Source: Methylorubrum suomiense (GTDB lineage: Bacteria > Pseudomonadota > Alphaproteobacteria > Rhizobiales > Beijerinckiaceae). Taken from it: a stretch of DNA of 64,000 nucleotides. The position numbers and the translations under genes are program-made. The notes under the pieces are model-generated. The model searched no databases. It was given only the letters and a program-made list of their open reading frames with translations, and was not told the origin of the DNA. Positions 20,577-29,360 of this stretch are shown one piece after another (within the stretch, counting starts at the first letter, position 1; every line of letters starts with the position of its first letter). The DNA is taken from positions 186,001 to 250,000 of the forward strand of contig NZ_BPRE01000005.1 in the NCBI RefSeq assembly GCF_022179765.1, in the 5' to 3' direction.

Positions 20577-23500
20577 ATGAACGGCATCGTCGCCCTGGCG
20601 CTCCGGCAGCGCCCCCTCGTGGTCCTGTTCTTCCTGCTCTTCGTGGTCGGGGGCGTCGCCGCTTTCCAGAGCCTCAACATCGAGGCCTATCCCGATCCCA
20701 CGCCGCCCCTCGTCGATGTCGTGACCCAGACCGACGGCCTCTCCGCGGAGGAGATGGAGCGCTACGTCACCATCCCGATCGAGCTCATCACCTCGGGGAT
20801 GCCGAACCTGAAGCAGGTGCGCACGATCTCGCTCTACGGCCTGTCCGACGTGAAGCTGCAATTCGGCTTCGAGTTCGACTACCTCCAGGCCGAGCAGCAG
20901 GTGCTGAACCGCCTTCAGCAGCTCGATCCGCTGCCCGCGGGCGCCAAGCCCACCATCTCGCCGATGAGCCCGATCGGCGAGATCTTCCGCTACAAGCTCA
21001 CCGCGCCGCCCGGCTACAGCGTGCTCGACCTGCGCACGCTCCAGGAATGGACGCTGAAGAAGCGCTTCCGCTCGGTGCCGGGGGTGATCGACGCCATCGG
21101 CTGGGGCGGCAAAACCAAGACCATCGAGATGTCGGTCGATCTCGATCGACTGATGGCCTACGGCCTGACCCTGTCGGGCGTGGTGAAGACCCTCAACGAC
21201 AGCAACCTCAATGTCGGCGGCAACCGCGTCGCCATCGGCGGCCAGTCGGCGGTGGTGCGCGCCGTCGGTCTCATTCGCGACATCGACGACATCAACGGCA
21301 CGGTGCTGGCTCAGGTCGGCGGCGCGCCGGTGCTGGTCAAGGATGTCGCCACCGTCACCATCGGCCATCAGCCCCGGCTCGGCATCGCCGGCATGAACGA
21401 CGAGGACGACATCGTCCAGGGTATCGTCCTGATGCGCCGCGGCGAGAAGAGCACGCCGTCGATCGAGGCCGTGAAGGCCGAGGTCGCCGAGATCGAGGCC
21501 GCGGGCCTGCTGCCGCCCGGCGTCAAGATCGAGCGCATCTACGACCGCGCCGACCTGATCGCGGTGACGACGCACACCGTGCTGCACAACATGGTGGTCG
21601 GCATCCTGCTGATCCTGGCGATCCAGTGGCTGTTCCTCGGCAACCTCCGCTCGGCGCTGATCGTCGTCGCCACCATCCCCTTCGCCCTGTTCTTCGCCGT
21701 CATCATCCTCGTGGCGCGCGACGAGTCGGCGAACCTCCTCTCCGTCGGCGCGCTCGATTTCGGCCTGATCGTCGACGGCACCGTCATCATGGTCGAGGCG
21801 ATCTTCCGGCGCCTCTCCGGCCACGGCATCCCCGGCTATCCCCCGCAGGGACTGGGCGAGAAGGATGGGCGCATCGCGCTGGCCGCCAGCGACGTCTCCC
21901 GCTCGATCTTCTTCGCGGCCGCCATCATCGTCACCGGCTTCCTGCCGCTCTTCACCCTCACCGGCGTCGAGGGCCACATCTTCGGGCCGATGGCGACGAC
22001 CTACGCCTACGCGCTGCTGGGCGGCCTCATCGCCACCTTCACGGTCACGCCCGCGCTCGCCTCCTACCTGCTGCCCGCCCATGTGAAGGAGACCGAGACG
22101 CTGCTCGTGCGCGTGCTCGACCGGCTCTATCGCCCGGCGGTGCGCGCCGCCCTCGGCGCCCGCCTCGTCACGGTCGCGATCGTGGCGCTCATCGCGGTGG
22201 GGGTCGGCGTCGCCGCCCGCAATCTGGGCTCGGAGTTCCTGCCCAAGCTCGAGGAGGGCAATCTCTGGGTCCGCGCGACCATGCCGGCGACGATCTCGCT
22301 GCGCGAGAGCAACGGCTACGTCAACGAGATGCGCAAGATCATCGCCCAGATCCCGGAGGTCGAGCGCGTCGTCTCCCAGCACGGGCGCCCCGACGACGGC
22401 ACGGATGCCGCCGGATTCTTCAACGCCGAGTTCTTCGCCCCGATGAAGCCGCTGGAGCAGTGGCGCCCCGGCATCGACAAGGACAAGCTCACCGAGGAGA
22501 TGCTGCAGAAGCTGCAGGCCGCCTTCCCCGGCGTCGAGTTCAACCTGTCGCAATACCTCCAGGACAACGTCGCCGAGGCGGTCTCGGGCATCAAGGGCGA
22601 GAACTCGTTCAAGCTGTTCGGGCCCGATCTGCGGAAGCTGACCGAGACGGCCAAGCAGGTCGAGAAGGTGCTGGCCTCGATCCACGGCGTCGAGGATCTG
22701 GCGGTGTTCAAGTCCCTCGGCCAGCCGACCATCGAGATCGATGTCGACCGGGTGCGGGCCGCCCGTTACGGTCTGACGCCGGGCGACATCAACACCACGG
22801 TGCGCACCGCCATCGGCGGCGATTCGGCGGGCGATCTCTACGATCCGGGCTCCGAGCGCCACTATCCGATCGTCGTGCGCCTCGCCCCGCAATACCGGCA
22901 GAGCATCGAGGCGATCGCCAACCTCCGCATCGCCGGCCAGAATCCCGGCGGCGGACCGCCGGTGCAGTTGCCCCTGAGCGCGGTGGCGAGCGTGCAGCTC
23001 GTCTCCGGCCCCGCCTACATCTATCGCGAGGGCCAGGAACGCTACCTGCCGGTCAAGTTCTCCGTCCGCGGGCGCGATCTCGGCAGCACCATCGAGGAAG
23101 CGCAGCGCCGGGTCTCCGCCGAGGTGCCGCTGCCGCCGGGCTACCGGCTGGAGCTGGTGGGCGAGTTCAACAACATGAAGGGCGCCATCGCCCGGCTCTC
23201 GGTCACCGTGCCGGTGGCGATCGGGCTGATCGCGATCCTGCTGTTCATGAACTTCTCGTCCGTGATCGACTCGCTGCTCGCGCTCAGCGTGATTCCGATG
23301 GCCATGGCCGGCGGCATCGTCGCCCTTAGCGTCACCGGCACCTCGTTCAGCGTCTCGGCGGCGATCGGCTTCATCGCGTTGCTGGGCATCGCGGTGATGG
23401 ACGGCATCATCGTGCTCACCCACTATAACGGGCTCATCGCGGCGGGGGTCGAGCGCGTGCCGGCCATGCTGCGCACCTGCTACACGCAGATGCGGCCCGT

Positions 23501-23741
23501 CGTGATGACCTGCGTGGTGGCCGGCGTCGGCCTCCTGCCCGCAGCCTTCTCGCAGGGCGTCGGCTCCCAGGTCCAGAAGCCGCTGGCGCTGGTGGTGGTC
23601 GGCGGCATGTGCCTCGCGCCGCTGCTGATCCTGCTGGTGCTGCCGGTGCTGATCCTGACCTTCTCCCGGCGCCAGCCGGGCCGTCCGGTGGCTGCGGAGC
23701 GCGCATCGATGCAGGCGCCCTCCCCTGCTTCGGCGCATTGA
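20577..23741 (+). CDS. Heavy-metal RND efflux pump, CzcA/CnrA-type
   Basis: A 1054-residue inner-membrane pump of the heavy-metal efflux RND family driven by proton import. It has the typical helix 1, a periplasmic porter domain, helices 2-6, a second porter domain and helices 8-12. The fourth-helix motif DFGLIVDGTVIMVEA (aspartates 394 and 400) is of the CzcA/CnrA kind (divalent cobalt, zinc, cadmium or nickel), unlike the copper/silver CusA motif. The upstream adaptor is its partner. The outer-membrane channel must be encoded elsewhere. Exact metal cannot be read from sequence. Confidence 0.92.
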   Translation: MNGIVALALRQRPLVVLFFLLFVVGGVAAFQSLNIEAYPDPTPPLVDVVTQTDGLSAEEMERYVTIPIELITSGMPNLKQVRTISLYGLSDVKLQFGFEFDYLQAEQQVLNRLQQLDPLPAGAKPTISPMSPIGEIFRYKLTAPPGYSVLDLRTLQEWTLKKRFRSVPGVIDAIGWGGKTKTIEMSVDLDRLMAYGLTLSGVVKTLNDSNLNVGGNRVAIGGQSAVVRAVGLIRDIDDINGTVLAQVGGAPVLVKDVATVTIGHQPRLGIAGMNDEDDIVQGIVLMRRGEKSTPSIEAVKAEVAEIEAAGLLPPGVKIERIYDRADLIAVTTHTVLHNMVVGILLILAIQWLFLGNLRSALIVVATIPFALFFAVIILVARDESANLLSVGALDFGLIVDGTVIMVEAIFRRLSGHGIPGYPPQGLGEKDGRIALAASDVSRSIFFAAAIIVTGFLPLFTLTGVEGHIFGPMATTYAYALLGGLIATFTVTPALASYLLPAHVKETETLLVRVLDRLYRPAVRAALGARLVTVAIVALIAVGVGVAARNLGSEFLPKLEEGNLWVRATMPATISLRESNGYVNEMRKIIAQIPEVERVVSQHGRPDDGTDAAGFFNAEFFAPMKPLEQWRPGIDKDKLTEEMLQKLQAAFPGVEFNLSQYLQDNVAEAVSGIKGENSFKLFGPDLRKLTETAKQVEKVLASIHGVEDLAVFKSLGQPTIEIDVDRVRAARYGLTPGDINTTVRTAIGGDSAGDLYDPGSERHYPIVVRLAPQYRQSIEAIANLRIAGQNPGGGPPVQLPLSAVASVQLVSGPAYIYREGQERYLPVKFSVRGRDLGSTIEEAQRRVSAEVPLPPGYRLELVGEFNNMKGAIARLSVTVPVAIGLIAILLFMNFSSVIDSLLALSVIPMAMAGGIVALSVTGTSFSVSAAIGFIALLGIAVMDGIIVLTHYNGLIAAGVERVPAMLRTCYTQMRPVVMTCVVAGVGLLPAAFSQGVGSQVQKPLALVVVGGMCLAPLLILLVLPVLILTFSRRQPGRPVAAERASMQAPSPASAH

Positions 23742-23836
23742 GGTCAGAGGGAAAGCGGCGGGAGGCGTCTCGGAGCCGCTGCGGCTGCCTTTCCGAGGTC
23801 AGATCCGTGCGATGCTGCGCCAACTCCAATCCCCCA

Positions 23837-23883
23837 CCCTCATCCTGACGTACCCGCAACACGCGGGCCCCTAAGGATGAGGG
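23837..23883. repeat. Nested palindrome after the RND pump gene
   Basis: CCCTCATCCT (23837-23846) is repeated inverted as AGGATGAGGG (23874-23883), and inside it CCCGC/GCGGG (23853-23867) forms a second stem. It lies between convergent genes and could terminate both. It belongs to the same CATCCTGA family as the element inside the IS110 transposase. Confidence 0.55.
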
Positions 23884-23914
23884 GATGGATGGGATGAGCC
23901 TGTCCGACAGGCTT

Positions 23915-24322
23915 TCAACCCTCTGCCAGTACCTTGTCGCGCGCAGCGGAGACGAGGAACGCGCTGCGGGTGAGCCCGCGTTTGCCCGCCGCCTCGTCGA
24001 TCATGGCGAGGGCTGCCGCATCGAGCGAGAGGTTGACCCGCACGGCGCGACCGGCGTCGAGGAACAGCGGCACGCTCGCCATGACGGCGCCCTCAACCAT
24101 TTCGGCCTCCGTCGGATCGGCTAGGATCGCATCGGCGGAGCGCGCAGGGGTCGGCGCGAGGCCGGCCGCGACGCGGTCGATCATCCATTCCCGCAGAGCC
24201 TCCGCCCCGTTGCTCAAAGCCTCGTCCACGGTCTCACCCATGGCGGTGCAGCCGGGACAATCGGGAAAGGCGACGCCGTAGGCGCCTGCCTCCCCGTCGA
24301 TCAGTGCGATATAGCGGGCCAT
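23915..24322 (-). CDS. hicB: HicB-family antitoxin
   Basis: A 135-residue antitoxin. The N-terminal part has the HicB partial-RNase-H-like fold: ARYIALIDGEAGAYGVAFPD followed by CPGCTAMGETVDEALSNGAE. The C-terminal part has a ribbon-helix-helix-like DNA-binding segment (VRVNLSLDAAALAMIDEAAG then LTRSAFLVSAARDK). I start at MARYIAL (24322), which follows GAGGGAG; the longer frame is not coding-like. It neutralises HicA and probably represses the pair. It is 10 bp downstream of hicA on the same strand. Confidence 0.88.
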   Translation of the reverse strand: MARYIALIDGEAGAYGVAFPDCPGCTAMGETVDEALSNGAEALREWMIDRVAAGLAPTPARSADAILADPTEAEMVEGAVMASVPLFLDAGRAVRVNLSLDAAALAMIDEAAGKRGLTRSAFLVSAARDKVLAEG

Positions 24323-24332
24323 CGCTCCCTCC

Positions 24333-24527
24333 TCAGAGCCAGCCGGCAGCCTTGGCGATATTGCGGGCGACACCCGGCGACAGGACGCGGTGGCGCGGCA
24401 CCATGATCTTGGTGCCAGGCTTGGCGGCATGGGCGAACTTTTCGTGCTTGGTTCCGCCCTCGCTCACCCAGCCCTCCGCCATCAAGCGGTCGATGATGGC
24501 CCTGAAGCTGGTCTCAACCTTCGGCAT
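24333..24527 (-). CDS. hicA: HicA-family mRNA interferase toxin
   Basis: A 64-residue double-stranded-RNA-binding-fold toxin that cleaves mRNA. The active segment is GGTKHEKFAHAAKPGTKIMV with the catalytic histidine in KHEKF, and the tail LSPGVARNIAKAAGWL matches HicA ends. The start MPKVETSF is preferred over an ATG 16 codons upstream, because the longer form would cover the likely operator. It is the first gene of the two-gene module with hicB. Confidence 0.88.
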   Translation of the reverse strand: MPKVETSFRAIIDRLMAEGWVSEGGTKHEKFAHAAKPGTKIMVPRHRVLSPGVARNIAKAAGWL

Positions 24528-24538
24528 GGCCTTCTCGT

Positions 24539-24556
24539 GTGTATTTAAATCTACAC
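24539..24556. promoter_or_regulatory. Likely hicAB operator
   Basis: GTGTATTTAAATCTACAC is an almost perfect 18-bp inverted repeat (arms GTGTA/TACAC around an AT-rich centre). It lies 12 bp upstream of the hicA start, where the HicB DNA-binding domain would be expected to bind. Confidence 0.6.
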
Positions 24557-24597
24557 GCCAAATCGGCCAATCCACAATCTCCCGTCAGTTGCCTTGC

Positions 24598-25584
24598 TCA
24601 GGCTTGCCGCCGCGTCGAACCCCGCAACACCGCCCGTCCGCTCAGCACCACCTTGCGCACCGGCTGGTCCGGGCTCTCGATGCGCTCGAACAGCAGGCGC
24701 ATCGCCTGGGCGCCGATCTCCGCGACCGGCTGCTCGATCACGGTGAGGCCGGGCTCGACGAGATCGGTCCAGGGCTCGTTGTCGAAACCGGCCAGGGCGA
24801 GATCCTGCGGCACGGCGAGGCCACGGGCGCGGGCGGCGCGGACGGCACCCATCAGGATCAGGCCGTTCGACAGGATCAGCGCCTCCGGCCGGTCGGACTG
24901 GCCGAGCCAGCGGGTGGCTTCCGCCTCGGCGGCGGCGGCATTGGGGGCGACCGAACGGACGAGCGGCGCGAGGCGGTGGCGGCTCATGGCCGCCTCGTAA
25001 CCGGCCTGACGCTCGCGCGCGGTGGAACTGGTCGAGCCGAACAGGCCGCCGATCCGCGAGAAGCCCTGGGCCGCGAGGTGATCGACCAGAGCCGCCGCCG
25101 CAGCGACATTGTCGAGCACGACGCTGTCATGGGCACCGGGCAGGCCCGAGCGGTCGATGAACACGGTGGGGAAGCCGAGACTCTCGGAGGTCAGCGCGTC
25201 GGCCGTCGCCTTGGTGGGAGCGAAGATCACGCCGGTGACGCGCTCCTCCTCCATCAGGCGGAGATACAGGGCTTCGCGGGCCGGATCCTCGTCGGTGTTG
25301 CACAGGATCACCCGCATGCCCGCCGCGTAAGCCGCATCCTCCACGGCCCGGCTCACCGCCGTGAAGAACGGGTTGCGGATGTCGGCCACGATCAGGCCGA
25401 TCGTCTGCGCCGATTTCGAGCGCAGCCGCCGGGCCGAGAGGTTCGGCCGGTAGCCGGTGGCACGCACCGCCGCCTCGACCTGCTCGCGCACCGCGTCGCT
25501 GACCGGGCCACGGCCGAGCGCCCGGGACACGGTCGCCGTCGAGACGCCCGCCGCGCGGGCTACATCGCGGATACCGACGGTCAT
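24598..25584 (-). CDS. LacI-family regulator of the fructose PTS island
   Basis: A 328-residue LacI-type repressor. The N-terminal helix-turn-helix and hinge read GIRDVARAAGVSTATVSRAL then REQVEAAVRATGYRPNLSAR. The periplasmic-binding-protein-like effector domain starts TIGLIVADIRNPFF and includes GVIFAPTKATAD, VFIDRSGLPGAHDSVVLDN and LALAGFDNEPWTDLVEPGLT. It is divergent from fruB and the 181-bp spacer holds two perfect palindromes. By context it probably senses fructose 1-phosphate or fructose, like Cra/FruR-type regulators; the ligand is inferred. The start at 25584 places the first operator directly upstream. Confidence 0.9.
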   Translation of the reverse strand: MTVGIRDVARAAGVSTATVSRALGRGPVSDAVREQVEAAVRATGYRPNLSARRLRSKSAQTIGLIVADIRNPFFTAVSRAVEDAAYAAGMRVILCNTDEDPAREALYLRLMEEERVTGVIFAPTKATADALTSESLGFPTVFIDRSGLPGAHDSVVLDNVAAAAALVDHLAAQGFSRIGGLFGSTSSTARERQAGYEAAMSRHRLAPLVRSVAPNAAAAEAEATRWLGQSDRPEALILSNGLILMGAVRAARARGLAVPQDLALAGFDNEPWTDLVEPGLTVIEQPVAEIGAQAMRLLFERIESPDQPVRKVVLSGRAVLRGSTRRQA

Positions 25585-25590
25585 CCGCGG

Positions 25591-25602
25591 GAAAACGTTT
25601 TC
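25591..25602. promoter_or_regulatory. LacI-type operator O1
   Basis: GAAAACGTTTTC is a perfect 12-bp palindrome seven bases upstream of the lacI-type gene start, consistent with autorepression. Its core matches O2 at 25691-25704. Confidence 0.75.
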
Positions 25603-25690
25603 AGATGCATATTGATGTTCTGCCACCCCGTGACCAGCACAGCAAGCGGCCCCCCTGCACTTTCATGCTGAGTACGCTTGACAGAACTTG

Positions 25691-25704
25691 TGAAAACGTT
25701 TTCA
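25691..25704. promoter_or_regulatory. LacI-type operator O2
   Basis: TGAAAACGTTTTCA is a perfect 14-bp palindrome about 60 bp upstream of fruB. The two sites are about 100 bp apart centre to centre, so a looped repressor complex is possible. Confidence 0.75.
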
Positions 25705-25765
25705 TTCGGCACAACAACGCCGACGGCCTCCGTGCCGCCCGGTGCGACAGGGAGGAGAGCACGCC

Positions 25766-28330
25766 ATGCTCGCACCGACGCCGCACTTTCCGAGCCTCCG
25801 CACGAGCCCGCGGTTGCTCGTCCGCCTGGGCGCCGCGCCTGCCGACAAGGAAGCGGCGATCCGCGAGGCGGCCGCGCTGTTAACGGCCGCCGGCTGCATC
25901 GAAGCGCCCTATGGCGAGAGCATGCTGCGCCGCGAGGGCGTATCGAACACCTATCTCGGCCACGGCGTCGTCATTCCGCACGGCATGGTCGACGACCGTC
26001 ATCTCGTGCGGGAGAGCGGGCTGGCCGTCCTGCAAGTGCCCGGCGGCATCGCATGGCACGACGGGCAGATCGCCCATCTCATCGTCGCCATCGCGGCGCA
26101 GTCCGACGCCCACATCACCGTATTGCGCCGCCTCACCCGCCTCATCCAGGACGAGGACCGGCTGGAACGCCTGCGCTCCACCGCGAGCGAGGCGGAGATC
26201 GCGACGGCCCTGACCGAGGATTCGGCGGCGCCCGCCAGCACGGGCCCGGCCACCGATCTGCGCCAGCGCTTCGACTGGACGGTCGATTATCCGACCGGCC
26301 TGCATGCCCGGCCGGCCTCTCACTGGGTCGAGACGGCGCGGGCCTGCCCGGCCCGCATCCAGGTCCGGCACGGCGATCAGGTGGCCGATGCCAAGAACCT
26401 GATCGCGCTCCTCCAACTGGGCCTGCGCTGCGGCGACGAGGTGACGATCTCGGCGGAAGGCGACGACGAGGCCGGGGCCCTCGCCAGGATCTGCGCCGCG
26501 GTGACCGGCCTGAGCGCGGGCGAGAAGGCGGCGGCGCAGCGCGCGGCGGAGGCCGCGGCCAAGGCCGCCGCCCCGGTGGCCGGCTGGAACCCGTCGGATC
26601 GGCCGCAGACCCTGGCCGGCATCGGGGCGAGCCCCGGCCTCACCATCGGGCCGGTTCATGTGCTCGCCGCCGCCGAGATTGTGGTGCCGGACGCGCCCGA
26701 GCCCCTGACCTCCGGCGCAGACCGTCTGCACCGGGCGCTCGCCGTCACCCGCGGCCAGCTCGAGGCGCTTGCCGACGACACCGCCCGCCGCCTCGGCAAG
26801 GCGGATGCCGGCATCATCTCCGCGCAGGCGGAGCTGATCGCGGACACCGACCTCATCACGCTCGCCTGCCAGCTCATGGTCGAGGGCCACGGCGTGGCGT
26901 TTGCCTGGAATGAAGCCGTGGAGCGGATGGCGGACCGGCTCGCGGCTCTGGGCAACCCCGTGCTGGCCGCCCGCGCCGCGGATCTCCGCGATGTCGGCCG
27001 CCGGGTGCTCGCGCAGATCGACCCGGCCCTGACGAGCGGCCACGATCTGCCGGACGTGCCCTGCATCCTGATCGCTCCCGACCTCGCCCCCTCCGACACC
27101 GCCGGACTCGACCCGACCCGCGTCATCGGGCTGGCCACCGCCCAGGGCGGACCGACCTCGCATACCGCGATCCTGGCGCGGACGCTGGGCATCCCGGCGA
27201 TGGTGGCCGGCGGCCCCGGCCTGCTCGCGGTCGAGAACCGCACCCGCGCGATCCTCGACGGCACCACCGGCCGCCTCTACCTCGATCCGAGCGAGGCCGA
27301 CATCGCCGCGGCCGAGGCGTGGCGAACCCGGCAACGCGAACAGGCCGAGGCCGAGGCGCGGGAGCGGGCCAAGCCCGCCGAGACCCGCGACGGCCACCGC
27401 ATCGCCATCGGCGGCAACGTCAACAATCCGGATCAGGTGCCGCTCGCCCTCGATCAGGGCGCCGAAGGCGTCGGCCTGATGCGCACCGAATTCCTGTTCC
27501 TGGAGCGCGGCGACACGCCCTCGGAGGACGACCAGTACGAGACCTACGCGGCCATGCTGAAGGCGCTCGCCGGGCGCCCGCTGATCGTGCGCACCCTCGA
27601 TATCGGCGGCGACAAGCAGGTCGCCCACCTGCACCTGCCGAAGGAGGAAAATCCCTTCCTCGGCGTGCGGGGCGCCCGCCTCCTGCTGCGCCGGCCCGAT
27701 CTGATGGAGCCGCAATTGCGCGCCCTCTACCGCGCCGCCAAGGACCACGTGCCCGCCGACGCACCGACGGGCAAGGACGCGCCGCTCTCGATCATGATGC
27801 CGATGATCACCTCGGTGCCCGAGGTGCTGAAGCTCCGCGAGATCTGCGAGCGCATCCGCGGCGAGGTCGGCGCGCCGCCGGTGCCCCTCGGTATCATGAT
27901 CGAAGTCCCCGCCGCCGCGATCCAGGCCGACGCACTCGCGCGGCACTGCGACTTCTTCTCGATCGGCACCAACGACCTGACGCAATACGCTCTGGCCATC
28001 GATCGGCAGAACACCGACCTCGCCCCGGAGGCGGATTCGCTCCATCCGGCGGTGCTGCGGCTCATCCACATGACCTGCGAGGGCGCGGCGCGGCACGGAC
28101 GCTATGTCGGCGTCTGCGGCGGCATTGCGGGCGATCCGTTCGGAGCCTGCCTCCTGGCCGGGCTCGGGGTCGACGAATTGTCGATGACGCCCCGCGACCT
28201 GCCTGGCGTGAAGGCGCGGCTGCGGGCCTCCGACATGGCCGCGTTGAAGGCGCTGGCCCTGCGCGCCTGCGAGCAGGAGGACGCGGCCTCTGTCCGCGCC
28301 CTCGACGCCTCCCTCGCGCCGGGAGCCTGA
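25766..28330 (+). CDS. fruB: Fructose PTS multiphosphoryl protein EIIA-HPr-EI
   Basis: An 854-residue cytoplasmic fusion carrying phosphate from PEP to the fructose permease. Domains in order: EIIA-fru with GHGVVIPHGM (histidine 72), HPr with GLHARPASHWV (histidine 180), and enzyme I with GGPTSHTAILARTLGIPAMV (histidine 466) and the PEP-binding C-terminal half (LMRTEFLFLERGDTPSEDDQ, then IMIEVPAAA and FFSIGTNDLTQYALAIDRQN). All three active histidines are present. The start ATG follows GGAGGAG. It is the first gene of fruBKA and has two LacI-type operators nearby. Carrying its own HPr and EI, the system does not need the general PTS proteins. Confidence 0.95.
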   Translation: MLAPTPHFPSLRTSPRLLVRLGAAPADKEAAIREAAALLTAAGCIEAPYGESMLRREGVSNTYLGHGVVIPHGMVDDRHLVRESGLAVLQVPGGIAWHDGQIAHLIVAIAAQSDAHITVLRRLTRLIQDEDRLERLRSTASEAEIATALTEDSAAPASTGPATDLRQRFDWTVDYPTGLHARPASHWVETARACPARIQVRHGDQVADAKNLIALLQLGLRCGDEVTISAEGDDEAGALARICAAVTGLSAGEKAAAQRAAEAAAKAAAPVAGWNPSDRPQTLAGIGASPGLTIGPVHVLAAAEIVVPDAPEPLTSGADRLHRALAVTRGQLEALADDTARRLGKADAGIISAQAELIADTDLITLACQLMVEGHGVAFAWNEAVERMADRLAALGNPVLAARAADLRDVGRRVLAQIDPALTSGHDLPDVPCILIAPDLAPSDTAGLDPTRVIGLATAQGGPTSHTAILARTLGIPAMVAGGPGLLAVENRTRAILDGTTGRLYLDPSEADIAAAEAWRTRQREQAEAEARERAKPAETRDGHRIAIGGNVNNPDQVPLALDQGAEGVGLMRTEFLFLERGDTPSEDDQYETYAAMLKALAGRPLIVRTLDIGGDKQVAHLHLPKEENPFLGVRGARLLLRRPDLMEPQLRALYRAAKDHVPADAPTGKDAPLSIMMPMITSVPEVLKLREICERIRGEVGAPPVPLGIMIEVPAAAIQADALARHCDFFSIGTNDLTQYALAIDRQNTDLAPEADSLHPAVLRLIHMTCEGAARHGRYVGVCGGIAGDPFGACLLAGLGVDELSMTPRDLPGVKARLRASDMAALKALALRACEQEDAASVRALDASLAPGA

Positions 28331-28333
28331 GCC

Positions 28334-29281
28334 ATGACGATTTCCACCCTCACCCTCAACCCGGCGATCGATCAGACCGTCACCCTCGACGCCCTGAAGC
28401 CCGGATCGGTCCACCGCGCCCGCTCGGTCTGGTCGGATGCCGGGGGCAAGGGCGTCAACGTCGCCTGCTGCCTCGCCGATTGGGGCCTGCCCGTCGCCGC
28501 GACCGGCATCCTCGGTCAGGACAACGCCGCTCCCTTCACCCAGACTCTTTCGGCCAAAGGCATCGACGACCGCTTCGTCTGGATTCCGGGCGAGACGCGC
28601 ACCAACCTCAAACTGTTGGATGCCGGCACGGGCGACACCACCGACATCAACCTGCCGGGTCTCGATATCGGCCCTTCCACGCTCGAGGCGGTGCGGGCCG
28701 TTCTCCTGGATCTTGCCCGCGACGGCAGCCTCGTGGTGCTGGCCGGCAGTCTGCCGCGCTCATTGCCCCCCGAGACCTATGCCCGGCTGACGGGCGAAGT
28801 GCGGGCCCGCGGCGCCCGTGTGGTTCTCGACGCCTCCGGCCCAGCCCTGGCCGCGGCTCTGGCCGCCGGCCCGGGCGCCCTCCCCTACGCCATCAAACCG
28901 AACCGGCACGAGCTCGAGGAATGGGCCGGCCGCCCGCTCGGCGAGCCCGCCGCCCTGCTCGACGCGGCCCGACGGCTTCAGGCTTTGGGCATTGCGCTGG
29001 TCTGCGTGTCGCTGGGCGAGGCGGGCGCCCTGTTCGTCTCAGGCGAGGGCGCGCTGCATGCCTTCCCCCCGGCGACACGGGTGGCGAGCACCGTCGGCGC
29101 GGGCGACGCCCTGGTCGCCGGCCTCGTCGCCGGCCTCCACGACGCCCTGCCGCTGCCCGAGCTCGCCCGCCGGGCCCTGGCCTTCGCCGCGGGCAAGCTC
29201 AGCCGCACGGGGGCCAACCTGCCGGGGCGCGAGACCGTGGACGGCATCGCCCGGGAGATCCGGGTCGACCCTCTCGACTGA
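28334..29281 (+). CDS. fruK: 1-phosphofructokinase
   Basis: A 315-residue PfkB-family sugar kinase phosphorylating fructose 1-phosphate to fructose 1,6-bisphosphate in the cytoplasm. It begins TISTLTLNPAIDQTVTLDAL, typical of the 1-phosphofructokinase/tagatose-6-phosphate kinase group. It contains DAGGKGVNVACCLADWG, AIKPNRHELEEWAG, and the PfkB catalytic signature VGAGDALVAGLVAGL. It starts three bases after the fruB stop, so it is co-translated in fruBKA. Confidence 0.95.
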   Translation: MTISTLTLNPAIDQTVTLDALKPGSVHRARSVWSDAGGKGVNVACCLADWGLPVAATGILGQDNAAPFTQTLSAKGIDDRFVWIPGETRTNLKLLDAGTGDTTDINLPGLDIGPSTLEAVRAVLLDLARDGSLVVLAGSLPRSLPPETYARLTGEVRARGARVVLDASGPALAAALAAGPGALPYAIKPNRHELEEWAGRPLGEPAALLDAARRLQALGIALVCVSLGEAGALFVSGEGALHAFPPATRVASTVGAGDALVAGLVAGLHDALPLPELARRALAFAAGKLSRTGANLPGRETVDGIAREIRVDPLD

Positions 29282-29360
29282 ACAAGGCCGCCCTCAGGGG
29301 CGCGATGGACCCGGCGGTCGGCGAACGCCCCGCACGAACGACAGGCGACAGGAGGAACCC

